A DNA stretch of 64,000 bases from an uncultured Clostridium sp. (GTDB lineage Bacteria; Bacillota; Clostridia; Oscillospirales; Acutalibacteraceae): positions 51,117 through 115,116 of the forward strand of contig CABRLN010000003.1 in assembly GCA_902471875.1 (NCBI GenBank), written 5' to 3'. A program made the position numbers and the translations under genes. Below, in pieces: positions 52,079 to 61,965 of the stretch (position 1 is its first letter; each line of letters begins with the position of its first letter). Under the pieces are notes generated by a model, which saw nothing but the letters and a program-made list of their open reading frames with translations, was not told the origin of the DNA and did no database searches.

Positions 52079-52906
52079 TCATTCTTTATTTTTTCGTGAC
52101 ATATAATCAAACACAAAAAACATAATTGCTAATATTGTTAAAATTAAAATTGATAAAATGTCCCATACATCTATAGGCGGTTCGCCAATTATTCCAAAAA
52201 GACAAAAATTAATTAAAAGCTGTACGGGAACAGCACCTAAAAGCGATATTGACACAGCCAAAAACTTTCGTGATTTAAATATGTTAAATAAAACAAAAAT
52301 TATCCAAATAAACAGTATGGCAATAACTGACATTCTAATTCCAATAGGTAAAATTAAATCATTAGGCCTAATTAGCGTACTTAGCACATATAAAAACGGA
52401 ACAATTAAAATACTTAGTGCAATTAAAGTCCAAACTATTCCTTTTTTACCAAATCTTATAACAGGAAAAAATACAAGCCAAGAAAAAATAATTGAGCTAA
52501 TAGGAAACCACGACCATGTAAATAAGCCTGAAACAGCTATATCGCATATAGCACAAACAACAATGCCTATAAATAGCAATAAAGAATATGCTGCAGCACA
52601 TACCACTTGTATAGACTTAAATTTTCTTTTTGCTGTTTTATCTGCATAATTTAAAGCATTATCTATGCTTTGCTCGGTGTTTTCAACGCCGCAGCTGTTT
52701 CTCTCTCCATTCAATAATTCACCTGTTGTTACTCCTAAAATTTCTGCAATTGATGGCAACAGTGAAATATCCGGATAGCTTAATCCTCTTTCCCATTTCG
52801 AAACAGCCTTATCTGTTATATTCAATTTCTCAGCCAAGTTCTTTTGCGTCATTTGCTTTGACTTTCTTAGTTCTAAAATAAATTCACCCATTTTTTTGTT
52901 ATCCAT
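52079..52906 (-). CDS. Cro/CI-family regulator fused to a multi-span membrane domain
   Basis: A 275-residue protein. Residues 1-65 are a helix-turn-helix: MGEFILELRKSKQMTQKNLA, EKLNITDKAVSKWERGLSYP, then DISLLPSIAEILGVTTGELL. After a linker to about residue 92 there are five to six membrane segments (near 100-125, 127-145, 158-175, 187-208, 218-240, 245-268). Such membrane-bound regulators are widespread in Firmicutes and may sense membrane or cell-wall stress, but the signals are unknown. The gene stands alone and is convergent with the CpXC gene. Confidence 0.88.
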   Translation of the reverse strand: MDNKKMGEFILELRKSKQMTQKNLAEKLNITDKAVSKWERGLSYPDISLLPSIAEILGVTTGELLNGERNSCGVENTEQSIDNALNYADKTAKRKFKSIQVVCAAAYSLLLFIGIVVCAICDIAVSGLFTWSWFPISSIIFSWLVFFPVIRFGKKGIVWTLIALSILIVPFLYVLSTLIRPNDLILPIGIRMSVIAILFIWIIFVLFNIFKSRKFLAVSISLLGAVPVQLLINFCLFGIIGEPPIDVWDILSILILTILAIMFFVFDYMSRKNKE

Positions 52907-53141
52907 AAATATTTACCTCTCTTATTGTTTCGTGTTTTTTGCTACACGTTAATTTTAGAGGAATATACAGGAATTTGCAACCAACCATTGGTTTAATTAG
53001 CACAGTAAACTAATGGTAGAGTTATTAAAAGCACAATTAATCTTAAAAAATGTGCAAAAACTTAACTTTTTTCAAAGACTCTATAGTAAAGTATATTTTT
53101 ATCGATTTACATACTCCATATATAATTCTATGTACCTATAA

Positions 53142-53705
53142 TTATTTTTGTAATACATAATAGTCAGAATACTCTTTTTTGTCATCACCGCCTATTAGCT
53201 TTTCATTTGAGTATATAAATTTTAAATCTGTTACCGCTGCTTTTCTTTCATCGGCAAAATCAGGAACCTTTGTTGCAATCATTGTACAATTGAATAAATC
53301 AAAAGCAGACTGTAAAATAATACTCAAAATTTCCTTTATTTTTTCCGAATCTTCATAATCACTTCGTAAATCCAACCGCATAATTCCGCAATTATTAAAA
53401 TAGTCATCTGCACAACGATTAAATAATTCAATCGTTCCTATTGCCTTACCAATATTTTTGTCAATAATTGTCCAGCGTACAAAAGCTTTAAAACCGTATG
53501 CATTTTTCCAAAAATCAACGGCATTTTTCATACGTTCCAAAGAAGTGTAATGAAAATCATCTCCATTACAGTTGTCACTATTAAAATAAGGTACTGCCTT
53601 TTCATCAGAATAAACCAAAAGTAAATCCTGCACATCTTCATCATTTACAAGCCTCAGTAAAAAATTTTCATTTTCAAATACAGGGCATTTTTCATATGGG
53701 TTCAT
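53142..53705 (-). CDS. GNAT-family N-acetyltransferase
   Basis: A 187-residue protein of the RimJ/RimL-like GNAT group: NENFLLRLVNDEDVQDLLLV at the start, the strand RWTIIDKNIGKAIGTIELFN, then the cofactor region IMRLDLRSDYEDSEKIKEIL, less conserved than the usual Q/RxxGxG/A motif. The lack of a clear glycine-rich loop weakens catalytic certainty. Substrate unknown. It is preceded by AGGTTTTAAT rather than a strong ribosome site, and neighbours do not hint at function. Confidence 0.75.
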   Translation of the reverse strand: MNPYEKCPVFENENFLLRLVNDEDVQDLLLVYSDEKAVPYFNSDNCNGDDFHYTSLERMKNAVDFWKNAYGFKAFVRWTIIDKNIGKAIGTIELFNRCADDYFNNCGIMRLDLRSDYEDSEKIKEILSIILQSAFDLFNCTMIATKVPDFADERKAAVTDLKFIYSNEKLIGGDDKKEYSDYYVLQK

Positions 53706-53785
53706 AAATTAAAACCTCCGTTATATTAATATTCATCTCATATAAAATAGCATAAATCATTAAAAAAAGTTTTGTGTTGCACAAC

Positions 53786-54877
53786 TTACCAAATACCTAA
53801 AAAGTGCTGCATTACCAAGCTTACTATAGATATTGCTACCCAACAGCACAAACCCATAAATATTGGTTTTCCGCCTGTTTTTACCAACTTAACTATATTG
53901 GTGTTAAGACCAATAGCCGCCATAGCCATTACTATAAAAAATTTACTCAACTGCTTTAATATTGAGAATATCTCATTTGTGTAGGTCTGCACATTGTCAG
54001 GCAAAAAGGTTGTACATAATGTTGTAATAACAGACGCTACTATAAAGTAGATAATAAACATTGGAAATATCTTTTTAAAGCTAAATTTTGTACCTGTAGC
54101 CGATTCTTCCTTTTTTGCTTTGCGTGAGCGTACAAATGCAAGCACCAGTGTAATAGGTATAATTGCCAATGTTCGTGTAAGCTTAACTATAGTTGCGGCG
54201 TCAAGTACGGCAGAACCCGTACCGTGCATACTGTCCCAAGATGATGCTGCCGCTGTAACTGAAGATGTATCATTAACTGCTGTTCCTGCAAACAATGCAA
54301 AGCCTTCATTAGAAAGACCCAATAATCCGCCAAGAGTAGGGAAAATAATTGCCGCTATAACATTAAATAAAAAGATAACTGAAATAGACTGAGCAATTTC
54401 TTCATCGTCAGCGTCTATAACAGGTGCTGTTGCGGCAATGGCAGAGCCGCCGCAAATTGACGAACCAACACCAATTAATGTTGAAATTTTTGCAGGCATT
54501 TTCATTATTTTGTAAAGTAAAAATGAAATTACTAAAGACGTTACAATAGTAGAAATAATAATTGGCAATGACTGCGCACCTGTTTTTAGAATTGTTGACA
54601 AATTAAGACCAAAGCCAAGTAATACAACCGCATATTGCAATACCTTTTTTGATGTAAAGGCTATACCCGGCTGTAAATTTGTTTTGTTTTTAATAAATAA
54701 TGTGATAATCATACCAAAAATTATTGCAAATACAGGTCCGCCAATAATTGAACCAACCACAGGTATAACCTTGCTTAATGTTTCGGCCAGAACCGCAATA
54801 GCCAAGCACAGTATTATACCTAACCAGCTTAATTTTACAAATCCTAAAAAGCCATTTTTTCCACCCATTTCATTCAT
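53786..54877 (-). CDS. YeiH-family putative sulfate exporter
   Basis: About 363 residues. ATG 54877 ([20 protein letters not shown]) follows AGGGGAG by ten bases; the ATG at 54898 overlaps that site. Ten to eleven membrane segments of the UPF0324/YeiH family, with the conserved [20 protein letters not shown], the central [20 protein letters not shown] and the final [19 protein letters not shown]. It is probably an anion exporter; sulfate has been suggested for the family but the substrate here is not shown. A short upstream ORF and a strong promoter lie at 55001-55120 on the same strand, so expression may pass through a leader. Confidence 0.88.
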   Translation of the reverse strand: MNEMGGKNGFLGFVKLSWLGIILCLAIAVLAETLSKVIPVVGSIIGGPVFAIIFGMIITLFIKNKTNLQPGIAFTSKKVLQYAVVLLGFGLNLSTILKTGAQSLPIIISTIVTSLVISFLLYKIMKMPAKISTLIGVGSSICGGSAIAATAPVIDADDEEIAQSISVIFLFNVIAAIIFPTLGGLLGLSNEGFALFAGTAVNDTSSVTAAASSWDSMHGTGSAVLDAATIVKLTRTLAIIPITLVLAFVRSRKAKKEESATGTKFSFKKIFPMFIIYFIVASVITTLCTTFLPDNVQTYTNEIFSILKQLSKFFIVMAMAAIGLNTNIVKLVKTGGKPIFMGLCCWVAISIVSLVMQHFLGIW

Positions 54878-55000
54878 ATATTTTACTCTCCCCTTCATCC
54901 AATCCTCTTAATTTTACGGCAAAGTATTTCCATGCTGCAATATAAATTTTATACCATTTATTTTATGTTAATGTAAAGTCGTTTGCCTTTGCTATATCCT

Positions 55001-55057
55001 TCATTCAGCTATATTAGGAACAGTAAGGTTTGTGTCACTTATATTAGTATATTTCAT
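55001..55057 (-). CDS. 18-codon leader ORF or aldo/keto reductase N-terminal remnant
   Basis: ATG 55057 follows GAGGTGA and encodes MKYTNISDTNLTVPNIAE before TGA. The text resembles the start of aldo/keto reductases (MKY.N...T.L.VS.), so it may be what is left of such a gene. Alternatively it is a leader peptide: a TTAACA-18-TATAAT promoter sits 34 bp upstream and yeiH starts 124 bp downstream on the same strand, so it would be translated from the yeiH transcript. Confidence 0.4.
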   Translation of the reverse strand: MKYTNISDTNLTVPNIAE

Positions 55058-55090
55058 ACGCTCACCTCATTTTCACAATTGTTTGTACTT

Positions 55091-55120
55091 ATTATACCAC
55101 TTAACCGGCAAAGTTGTTAA
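55091..55120 (-). promoter_or_regulatory. Promoter of the leader ORF and yeiH
   Basis: On the minus strand: TTAACA (55120-55115), 18-base spacer, TATAAT (55096-55091). The remaining 55121-55344 upstream of purL is AT-rich; I see no PurR-type box in it. Confidence 0.6.
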
Positions 55121-55344
55121 GATATATTATTAGTTTTTTTAAACTTCTTATACATAACACTGTTTTATCTTGGCTTTCATAAAGAGTTAATTATTTTTTT
55201 ATATACACATAATACCGACTAAATTATGATTGTAAAAAATTACACTTTATGATAAAATTATTTAAGAGTTTATGCACATATTTTTCTGCATAAACAATTA
55301 TGAAAATGAAATTATTTTTCTTTATTGAAAGGAATGGTTTTTTA

Positions 55345-58300
55345 ATGTCACAGGTAACAAGATTATTTGTTGAAAAGAAAGCCGGATTTGATGTTGAAGC
55401 ATCTCAAACACTTTGGGATTTAAGACATAATTTAGGCTTAAAGGCTCTTACAGCATTAAGACTTGTAAACCGTTACGATGTTTCGGGTTTAACAGACGCT
55501 GAATTAGAAAAAGCTACAGTTACAGTTTTTTCAGAGCCAAACCAAGACAAAGTATATAACGAAACCCTGCCAATAGAAGACGGCTGGAAGGCTTTTGCAA
55601 TGGAATATCTGCCAGGACAGTATGACCAACGTGCAGACAGTGCTGCACAGTGTGCACAGCTGCTTACACAGGGAGAGCGTCCCGTTGTAGTAAGTGCAAA
55701 GGTAGTTGCTGTTAAGGGTGATATTAGCGAAGAAGATTTAATTAAAATTCAAAATTATATGATTAACCCTGTCGAGTCTCGTTTAGCGTCTATGGACAAG
55801 CCTGAGACTCTTGACATTCCTGTAAATGTACCTGACAAAGTAGCTGACGTTGATGGATTTATTACCTTTACAGACGATGAAATGGCAAGCTACTACAATT
55901 CAATGGGTTTTGCTATGACACTAAGTGACTTAAAATTTTGTCGTGACTACTTTAAAGATGAAGAAAAGCGTAATCCTACCGTTACCGAGCTAAGGGTTAT
56001 TGACACATATTGGTCAGACCATTGCAGACACACAACATTCCTGACAAGACTTGAAAAAATTGAAATAGAAAAAGGTGCTTTAACAGCAGTTATTGAGAAA
56101 GCTCTTAAAGAATATTATGATGCAAGAGAAGAAATATACGGCAAAAATACAGACCGTGATGTTTCACTTATGGATATGGCTCTTGCAGGTATGAAGCTGT
56201 TAAGAAAAAGAGGTTTAATTCCTGACCTTGATGTAAGTGATGAGATTAACGCCTGCTCTATAGAAGTACCTGTTACTATTGACGGTGTTACAGAAAAATG
56301 GCTTGTACAGTTTAAAAACGAAACTCATAACCATCCTACAGAAATTGAGCCTTTTGGTGGTGCAGCTACCTGCCTGGGCGGTGCTATTCGTGACCCATTG
56401 TCAGGTCGTTCTTATGTTTATCAGGCAATGCGTGTTACAGGCAGCGGCGACCCTACGGTTGCATTTAAAGACACTATGCAGGGTAAGCTTCCAAGCCGTA
56501 AAATTACTACGGGTGCAGCAGCAGGCTACAGCTCTTACGGCAACCAAATTGGCTTGGCTACGGGGCAGGTTACAGAACTTTACGACCCGGGTTATGTTGC
56601 AAAAAGACTTGAAATTGGTGCTGTAATTGGTGCATCACCAAAAAGCAATGTAATTCGTGAGGTTCCGCAGCCTGGTGACGTTATTGTACTTTTAGGCGGT
56701 AAAACAGGACGTGACGGTTGCGGCGGTGCTACAGGCTCATCTAAAGCACACACCGAATCATCTATTGAAACCTGCGGTGCAGAGGTTCAAAAGGGTAACC
56801 CTCCTACAGAAAGAAAAATTCAGCGTTTGTTTAGAAACCCTGACGTATCCACATTGATAAAACGCTGTAACGACTTTGGTGCAGGCGGTGTTTGCGTAGC
56901 CATTGGTGAGCTTGCAGACGGCTTGAGTGTTGACTTGGACAAGGTTACTAAAAAATATGAGGGTCTTGACGGTACAGAGCTTGCAATTTCAGAATCACAA
57001 GAAAGAATGGCTGTTGTACTTGACCCGAAAGACGTTGACAAATTTATTGAATATTCACATACAGAAAATCTTGAGGCTACAGCCGTTGCTATAGTAACAG
57101 AAAAACCTCGTTTAACAATGACATGGAAGGGTGACACAATTGTAAGCCTAAGCCGTGAGTTTTTAAACACAAACGGTGTTACACAGGTTTCTCAGGCATA
57201 TATTACTGCCCCTGACGAAAACAATAACTACAGACTGCAATCCCCTTCAGTTTTAAATGGCATGAGCAAAACAGAAGCATTTAAAGCAAACCTTTCAAGA
57301 CTTGAGGTTTGTTCACAAATTGGTCTTGGCGAAAGATTTGACGCCAGCATTGGTGCTTCAACAGTTATTATGCCGTTTGGCGGTAAATATCAATTAACAC
57401 CACAGGATGCTATGGCAGCTAAAATTCCTCTTGAAAAAGGCGAAACCGACGACGCTACTGCAATGAGCTTTGGTTTTATTCCGGGGGTTTCACGTTGGTC
57501 ACCATTTCATGGTTCTTCATTTGCTGTTGTTGAGTCACTTTCAAAGCTGTTGGCTATTGGTGCAAATCCACTTAGTGCAAGACTAACCTTCCAAGAATAT
57601 TTTGAAAGACTTCACGACAAGCCGGAGCGTTGGGGCAAGCCTGCTGCAGCACTGTTGGGTGCAATGACAGCACAAATAAATATGGGCATTCCGTCTATTG
57701 GCGGTAAAGACAGTATGTCAGGTTCATTTGAAGATTTAGATGTTCCTCCAACACTTGTAAGCTTTGCCGTTGCTATGACAAAGGCATCAAAAACAATTTC
57801 TGCTGAATTTAAGAATACAAATTCAAAGGTTATATATATTCCTGTTCCTGTTGACAAATCAACACAAATGCCTATATGGGAAGAATTAAAGAATATGTAC
57901 AATGCTGTATATAAGCTTATGTCACAAGGCAAGGTTCTTTCAGCATCAGTTGTTCGTGAAGGCGGTGCAGCTGCGGCTGTTGCCAGAATGTGCTTTGGTA
58001 ACAAAGTCGGCTTTACCTTTGACCACGAATTAACTGCAGAAGAACTGTTTGCGCCGCTAAGTGGTTCACTTGTTGTTGAGCTTGCAGAAGACGCACAGCT
58101 TGACAACAATGTACTTGCCTATACACTTGGTACAACAACTGACAAGCCTGTAATTGACATTAAGTGTGGTACACTTGATATTAACGAACTTATCGAGACT
58201 TGGAAAGGCAAGCTTGAAAAGGTATTTGCAACAAAGGCAGACTGCCCTAAGCTATCACACGATATTCCGCTTACAACACAACACAGCACACTCTCCCCTG

Positions 58301-59112
58301 TAATAAAAACTGCAAAACCAAAGGTATTTATTCCTGTATTTCCCGGCACTAACTGCGAGGTTGACACAGCAAGAGCCTTTGAAAAAGCAGGTGCTGACCC
58401 GCAATTGTTAATTGTAAAAAACCTTTCACCAAAGGATATTGAAGAAACAATTACACAAATGGAAAAAATGATTAAAGAATCTCAAATTATTATGCTTCCT
58501 GGCGGCTTTAGCGGTGGTGACGAGCCTGACGGTTCAGGTAAATTTATTGCTACAACCTTCCGCAACCCTATAATTGCACAGGCTGTAACCGATTTACTTG
58601 AAAAGCGTGACGGTTTAATGTTAGGTATTTGTAATGGCTTCCAGGCTCTTATTAAGCTTGGTCTTGTACCTTACGGTAAAATTACAGACATTACTGAGGA
58701 ATCACCTACACTAACCTTTAACACAGTTGGCAGACATATTTCACATATGGCTTACACAAGAGTAACCTCTGTTAAGTCACCATGGCTTTCAAAGGTAAAC
58801 GCAGGCGATGTATTTGCAGTGCCTGTTTCTCACGGTGAAGGCAGATTCGTAGCAAACGATGCTATGCTGCAGCAGTTAATTGCAAACGGTCAAATTGCAA
58901 CACAGTATGTTGACTTAAACGGTAATCCGTCCGACGACATTGCATTTAACTTAAATGGTTCTGTATGTGCCATTGAGGGTATTACAAGTCCTGACGGCAG
59001 AGTATTTGGTAAAATGGGACACTCTGAACGTAAAGGCGACCATCTTTATGCTAATGTACCATTTGAAAAAGACCAAAAAATCTTTGAAAGCGGTGTAGCT
59101 TACTTTAAATAA
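55345..59112 (+). CDS. purL: Phosphoribosylformylglycinamidine synthase, single-chain
   Basis: About 1,255 residues. ATG 55345 (MSQVTRLFVEKKAGFDVEAS) follows GAAAGGAA; the earlier in-frame ATG has no site. Order: PurS-like N-terminal part, FGAM synthase domains with SDHCRHTTF, KNETHNHPTEIEPFGGAATC and a second ATPase half around RLTFQEYFERL, then a C-terminal class I glutaminase with PGTNCEVDTARAF, Cys in LGICNGFQALIK and His/Glu regions VSHGEGRF. It makes FGAM from FGAR, glutamine and ATP in purine synthesis. This large fused form with its clostridial sequence type (about 1,250 residues) replaces the PurSQL set of Bacillus. Monocistronic with a strong terminator. Confidence 0.95.
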   Translation: MSQVTRLFVEKKAGFDVEASQTLWDLRHNLGLKALTALRLVNRYDVSGLTDAELEKATVTVFSEPNQDKVYNETLPIEDGWKAFAMEYLPGQYDQRADSAAQCAQLLTQGERPVVVSAKVVAVKGDISEEDLIKIQNYMINPVESRLASMDKPETLDIPVNVPDKVADVDGFITFTDDEMASYYNSMGFAMTLSDLKFCRDYFKDEEKRNPTVTELRVIDTYWSDHCRHTTFLTRLEKIEIEKGALTAVIEKALKEYYDAREEIYGKNTDRDVSLMDMALAGMKLLRKRGLIPDLDVSDEINACSIEVPVTIDGVTEKWLVQFKNETHNHPTEIEPFGGAATCLGGAIRDPLSGRSYVYQAMRVTGSGDPTVAFKDTMQGKLPSRKITTGAAAGYSSYGNQIGLATGQVTELYDPGYVAKRLEIGAVIGASPKSNVIREVPQPGDVIVLLGGKTGRDGCGGATGSSKAHTESSIETCGAEVQKGNPPTERKIQRLFRNPDVSTLIKRCNDFGAGGVCVAIGELADGLSVDLDKVTKKYEGLDGTELAISESQERMAVVLDPKDVDKFIEYSHTENLEATAVAIVTEKPRLTMTWKGDTIVSLSREFLNTNGVTQVSQAYITAPDENNNYRLQSPSVLNGMSKTEAFKANLSRLEVCSQIGLGERFDASIGASTVIMPFGGKYQLTPQDAMAAKIPLEKGETDDATAMSFGFIPGVSRWSPFHGSSFAVVESLSKLLAIGANPLSARLTFQEYFERLHDKPERWGKPAAALLGAMTAQINMGIPSIGGKDSMSGSFEDLDVPPTLVSFAVAMTKASKTISAEFKNTNSKVIYIPVPVDKSTQMPIWEELKNMYNAVYKLMSQGKVLSASVVREGGAAAAVARMCFGNKVGFTFDHELTAEELFAPLSGSLVVELAEDAQLDNNVLAYTLGTTTDKPVIDIKCGTLDINELIETWKGKLEKVFATKADCPKLSHDIPLTTQHSTLSPVIKTAKPKVFIPVFPGTNCEVDTARAFEKAGADPQLLIVKNLSPKDIEETITQMEKMIKESQIIMLPGGFSGGDEPDGSGKFIATTFRNPIIAQAVTDLLEKRDGLMLGICNGFQALIKLGLVPYGKITDITEESPTLTFNTVGRHISHMAYTRVTSVKSPWLSKVNAGDVFAVPVSHGEGRFVANDAMLQQLIANGQIATQYVDLNGNPSDDIAFNLNGSVCAIEGITSPDGRVFGKMGHSERKGDHLYANVPFEKDQKIFESGVAYFK

Positions 59113-59123
59113 TAATAAAAACT

Positions 59124-59160
59124 AAAAAAACGCTCCGCCTAAAAGCGGAGCGTTTTTTTA
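59124..59160 (+). terminator. Terminator of purL
   Basis: AAAAAACGCTCCGC, loop CTAAAA, GCGGAGCGTTTTTTT: a strong GC stem with a seven-base T run. Confidence 0.9.
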
Positions 59161-59323
59161 TATTTAACAATAGTTATTTTTTTATATGACAAAAGTCATA
59201 TTTAATATATTTCTTAATTCACTTATTAAACACCTTATTATGTGTTAATATATACCCGTAAGCTTTGGTGTATATAAAATTAAGTATATAACCCTGCTTC
59301 AAATTCAAAAAGGAGAATTTATT

Positions 59324-59455
59324 ATGGACAATAAAACAATATTAAGGCTTAACGGCTTAAGTAAAAAATTCGGCGGAAAAACAGTAGTTGACCATATCTC
59401 TTTGGATATTAAAGAGGGAGAAATATTCGGACTGTTAGGACCTAATGGTGCATAG
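59324..59455 (+). pseudogene. N-terminus of an ABC-transporter ATPase gene interrupted by the right element
   Basis: ATG 59324 follows AAAAGGAG and the frame reads MDNKTILRLNGLSKKFGGKT, then VVDHISLDIKEGEIFGLLGPNGA, ending in TAG. The sequence breaks exactly inside Walker A (GPNGA-GKT/S), where host codons should continue. From 59456 onward the DNA belongs to the serine-recombinase element. The 3' part should resume at the other end of the element, outside the window. Upstream promoter is in the 59161-59323 gap, not clearly resolved. Confidence 0.85.
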
Positions 59456-59505
59456 ATTTATAGACAACTTTGCCTAAAGAATTGATACCAACACGCCGCA
59501 GGTCG

Positions 59506-61206
59506 TTACACGGCGTTGTTGGACTTTATCAGTACAAGGTTCTGTTGGTTGTTTTCGATAAACTCAACAATCCTCTTGTGTTGGTCGGCAAAGTTAAATT
59601 GAATTGTAATCTCGTTGTTTTCGTGGACGTATATAGTATCAATCAATTCTACCAAAAGCCCACGGTCAAGACTTTTCACATTCTCATATTTCAAGAATGT
59701 TGTCAGATAAGGGTTGTCATTTCCTACGCCCCTTTCTGATAGCTGAATTTCTGTTTGCAGGTTGGCGATTATGCCCTTTACCTGCTCTGCCTGCTGTTCA
59801 AACTTGGCTTTCATTCTCGTATATTCAGCACGGGTTATGTCCCCACATTTCCAGTCCATATAAAGGTTATCTGTAACGCAGGTAAGTTTTTCAAGCTCCT
59901 TGTTGCGGTCTTTCAAAAGCTGTTGTAACCGCTTTGATTGGGTGCAGACGGTAGAAGTGTTGTTGATCTCCTTTACTACCTCTGCCATATCCCCCACAAG
60001 GGAGATTTGCGCCTGTATTGCTTTCAATACTGCTTCGTGTAAGACTTCTTCCTTTATGACGTGCCGGGTGCATTTGTCCTTTGACTTAAAGACGTATGTG
60101 CTGCAAGCGTAGTAAATATAGGTCTTGTTTGGCTTGCGGTTCGTGCGTCTTGTCATGGAGCGTTTACAGTCCGCACAACGTAGCAGCCCGGAGAAAAGAT
60201 AGAGCTGTTTCTTGCCCGGTGCGGTGCGTGTGTCCCGTTCCTGTAACCGCTGCGCCTTGTCGAATGTTTCCCGGTCAATGATTGGTTCGTGGGTGTTCTC
60301 CACAACAAACCATTCTTCTTTAGGCGGGGAAACTTTCTCATGTACCTTGTAACTGATTACTTTCTGCTTTCCCTGTACCATGTTCCCTATATACATTTCG
60401 TTTTTTAGGATAGTACAGATTGTGGTAATTCCCCACATACCGTCATTCCTGCTTATTTGCGGTGTCTGCAAATTCAAGCCTTTACTGTGCTTGTATGCTG
60501 TGGGTGTGGGTATTCCCATTTCGGTCAGCTTCTTGGTAATGCCGTTCTTGCTCATTCCCTCGTCAACGAACCAGTGAAAAATATTCCTCACTACCTCGGC
60601 GGCTTCTTCATCAATCACAAGGGCGTTTTTGTTTTCGGGGTCTTTCATATACCCATAAGGGGCAAATGCGCCGATAAACTCGCCTTTCCTGCGCTTGGTG
60701 TTGAACGTCCGGCGTACATCATTTGAAGTTTTCGCTGCGTAGCGGTCATTCATCAGCCCGGTTATGGGAACTTCCATTCCCTGTAATGCGTCCGGGTTTT
60801 TGAATGTGTCAAGTGACGGGTCGCCTATGCTGATAAAGCGTACTCCGTATAAGGGGAATACCTTTTCCAAAAAATAACCTTGATCGGAATAGTTGCGGAA
60901 AGCCCTTGATAATGTCTTACATATAATACAGTTGACAGTCCCGGCTTCCACATCATGTAGTAACCGTTGAAATTCGGGGCGTTCATAGTCCGTCCCGGTC
61001 AGCCCGTCATCTGCGTAAACATCAACAATGACATACTCGCCCTCGAAAAATTCTTCGATATATTCCGTGATGATTTTTCTTTGGTTGGTTACGCTCAAAC
61101 TTTCGTCGTTCCCGTCGTCTTTGGATAGTCTTATGTAGACAGCAATCCGCCATACAATACGGTTTATAGTGGGTTGGTTGTTTTGTGATTTTCTAATGCG
61201 TGGCAT
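59506..61206 (-). CDS. Large serine recombinase, TndX/TnpX-like
   Basis: A 566-residue protein. The resolvase domain holds the catalytic Ser in YIRLSKDDG (about residue 28) and the motif CKTLSRAFRNYSDQGYFLE. The recombinase domain (RRKGEFIGAFAPYGYMKDPE) follows, then a zinc ribbon (CADC...C...C, LLRCADCKRSMTRR) and a coiled coil (about residues 425-490), with the DUF4368-like end of TndX/TnpX (LIDTIYVHENNEITIQF). It integrates and excises the element by short-core recombination. The start follows GGAGGAACA. It lies at the extreme element end, next to the broken ABC gene, which is the expected place. Confidence 0.93.
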   Translation of the reverse strand: MPRIRKSQNNQPTINRIVWRIAVYIRLSKDDGNDESLSVTNQRKIITEYIEEFFEGEYVIVDVYADDGLTGTDYERPEFQRLLHDVEAGTVNCIICKTLSRAFRNYSDQGYFLEKVFPLYGVRFISIGDPSLDTFKNPDALQGMEVPITGLMNDRYAAKTSNDVRRTFNTKRRKGEFIGAFAPYGYMKDPENKNALVIDEEAAEVVRNIFHWFVDEGMSKNGITKKLTEMGIPTPTAYKHSKGLNLQTPQISRNDGMWGITTICTILKNEMYIGNMVQGKQKVISYKVHEKVSPPKEEWFVVENTHEPIIDRETFDKAQRLQERDTRTAPGKKQLYLFSGLLRCADCKRSMTRRTNRKPNKTYIYYACSTYVFKSKDKCTRHVIKEEVLHEAVLKAIQAQISLVGDMAEVVKEINNTSTVCTQSKRLQQLLKDRNKELEKLTCVTDNLYMDWKCGDITRAEYTRMKAKFEQQAEQVKGIIANLQTEIQLSERGVGNDNPYLTTFLKYENVKSLDRGLLVELIDTIYVHENNEITIQFNFADQHKRIVEFIENNQQNLVLIKSNNAV

Positions 61207-61285
61207 TGTTCCTCCAATCCCCCTATAATCACACGTCTATTATACCATATAACGGAGATTATTTCAGCATTTTTCAACATATTTT

Positions 61286-61546
61286 TCAACCTTTTTTCAG
61301 ACCGCCGAAAAAGCTGATTAGGTGCGAATTGAGGTCATTTCCCGCAGGTGCAAAACATAGACGGACAACAGTTTCCCCACAACGGAAACAATACGGGTTC
61401 TTTATCTGTTCAAGATACGCTTTCATGCGTTCCGTGGCAGAAAGCCCCGTATCAATGGAAACATGGTTTATGTCTGTGAGTTGTGTGGGATCAGTTTCAT
61501 TTGTTCCCTGCTGGCTCATAAAGTCCAGTTGTTTACTATTTATCAT
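61286..61546 (-). CDS. Small element-encoded protein (possible DUF6870 type)
   Basis: About 86 residues. ATG 61546 (MINSKQLDFMSQQGTNETDP) follows AAAGGAGG. The C-terminal half (MKAYLEQIKNPYCFRCGETV, VRLCFAPAGNDL, then FFGGLKKG) resembles a small protein family common beside recombinases of clostridial conjugative elements. I think of DUF6870, but from memory only. CFRCG may bind a metal. It lies 79 bp upstream of the recombinase on the same strand. Role unknown. Confidence 0.5.
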   Translation of the reverse strand: MINSKQLDFMSQQGTNETDPTQLTDINHVSIDTGLSATERMKAYLEQIKNPYCFRCGETVVRLCFAPAGNDLNSHLISFFGGLKKG

Positions 61547-61965
61547 TGGCAGCCCTCCTTTCAGAATAACTTCGGATTGCTGTTTTTGATTTTGGGAATG
61601 GGCAAAACGGACGGCTTGGCAGCTCCACGGGACTTGCACCTCTCTCATTCTTATGAGTAGCCGTGTCATACGGGTGTATCATTATACCAATGTGCGGGTC
61701 ATGGCGGCGGCAGTTTCCACATTGCCGCCTGCGGTTCACTGATAGTACCGCTCGCCCCTTGCCGGGGGTCTTGGCGTATCAGCCCACAGGCTCGCCGCAC
61801 ATTGAACGTGTCCGATTGCCCTATGCTGCGCCGTGCGCTTTCTTTGTCAAAGTTCCGGGGCTTGTCAGCCCGCAAAGGCACACCATATTGATGTACTTTT
61901 GCGGAATGGCAAGAAACAGCGGGCGGTCAGCCCGCCCGTGCTTTTTGTCTTTTCTGTCCTGTCCT
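61547..61965. other. GC-rich non-coding stretch of the element
   Basis: About 420 bp with the highest GC in the window. A hairpin GGGCGG-TCAGC-CCGCCC followed by GTGCTTTTTG is at 61918-61947 (plus-strand terminator). Open frames exist here because of the GC content, without ribosome sites. I see no supported gene. Such regions near this gene set sometimes hold transfer origins, but no nick motif is recognisable. Confidence 0.4.
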
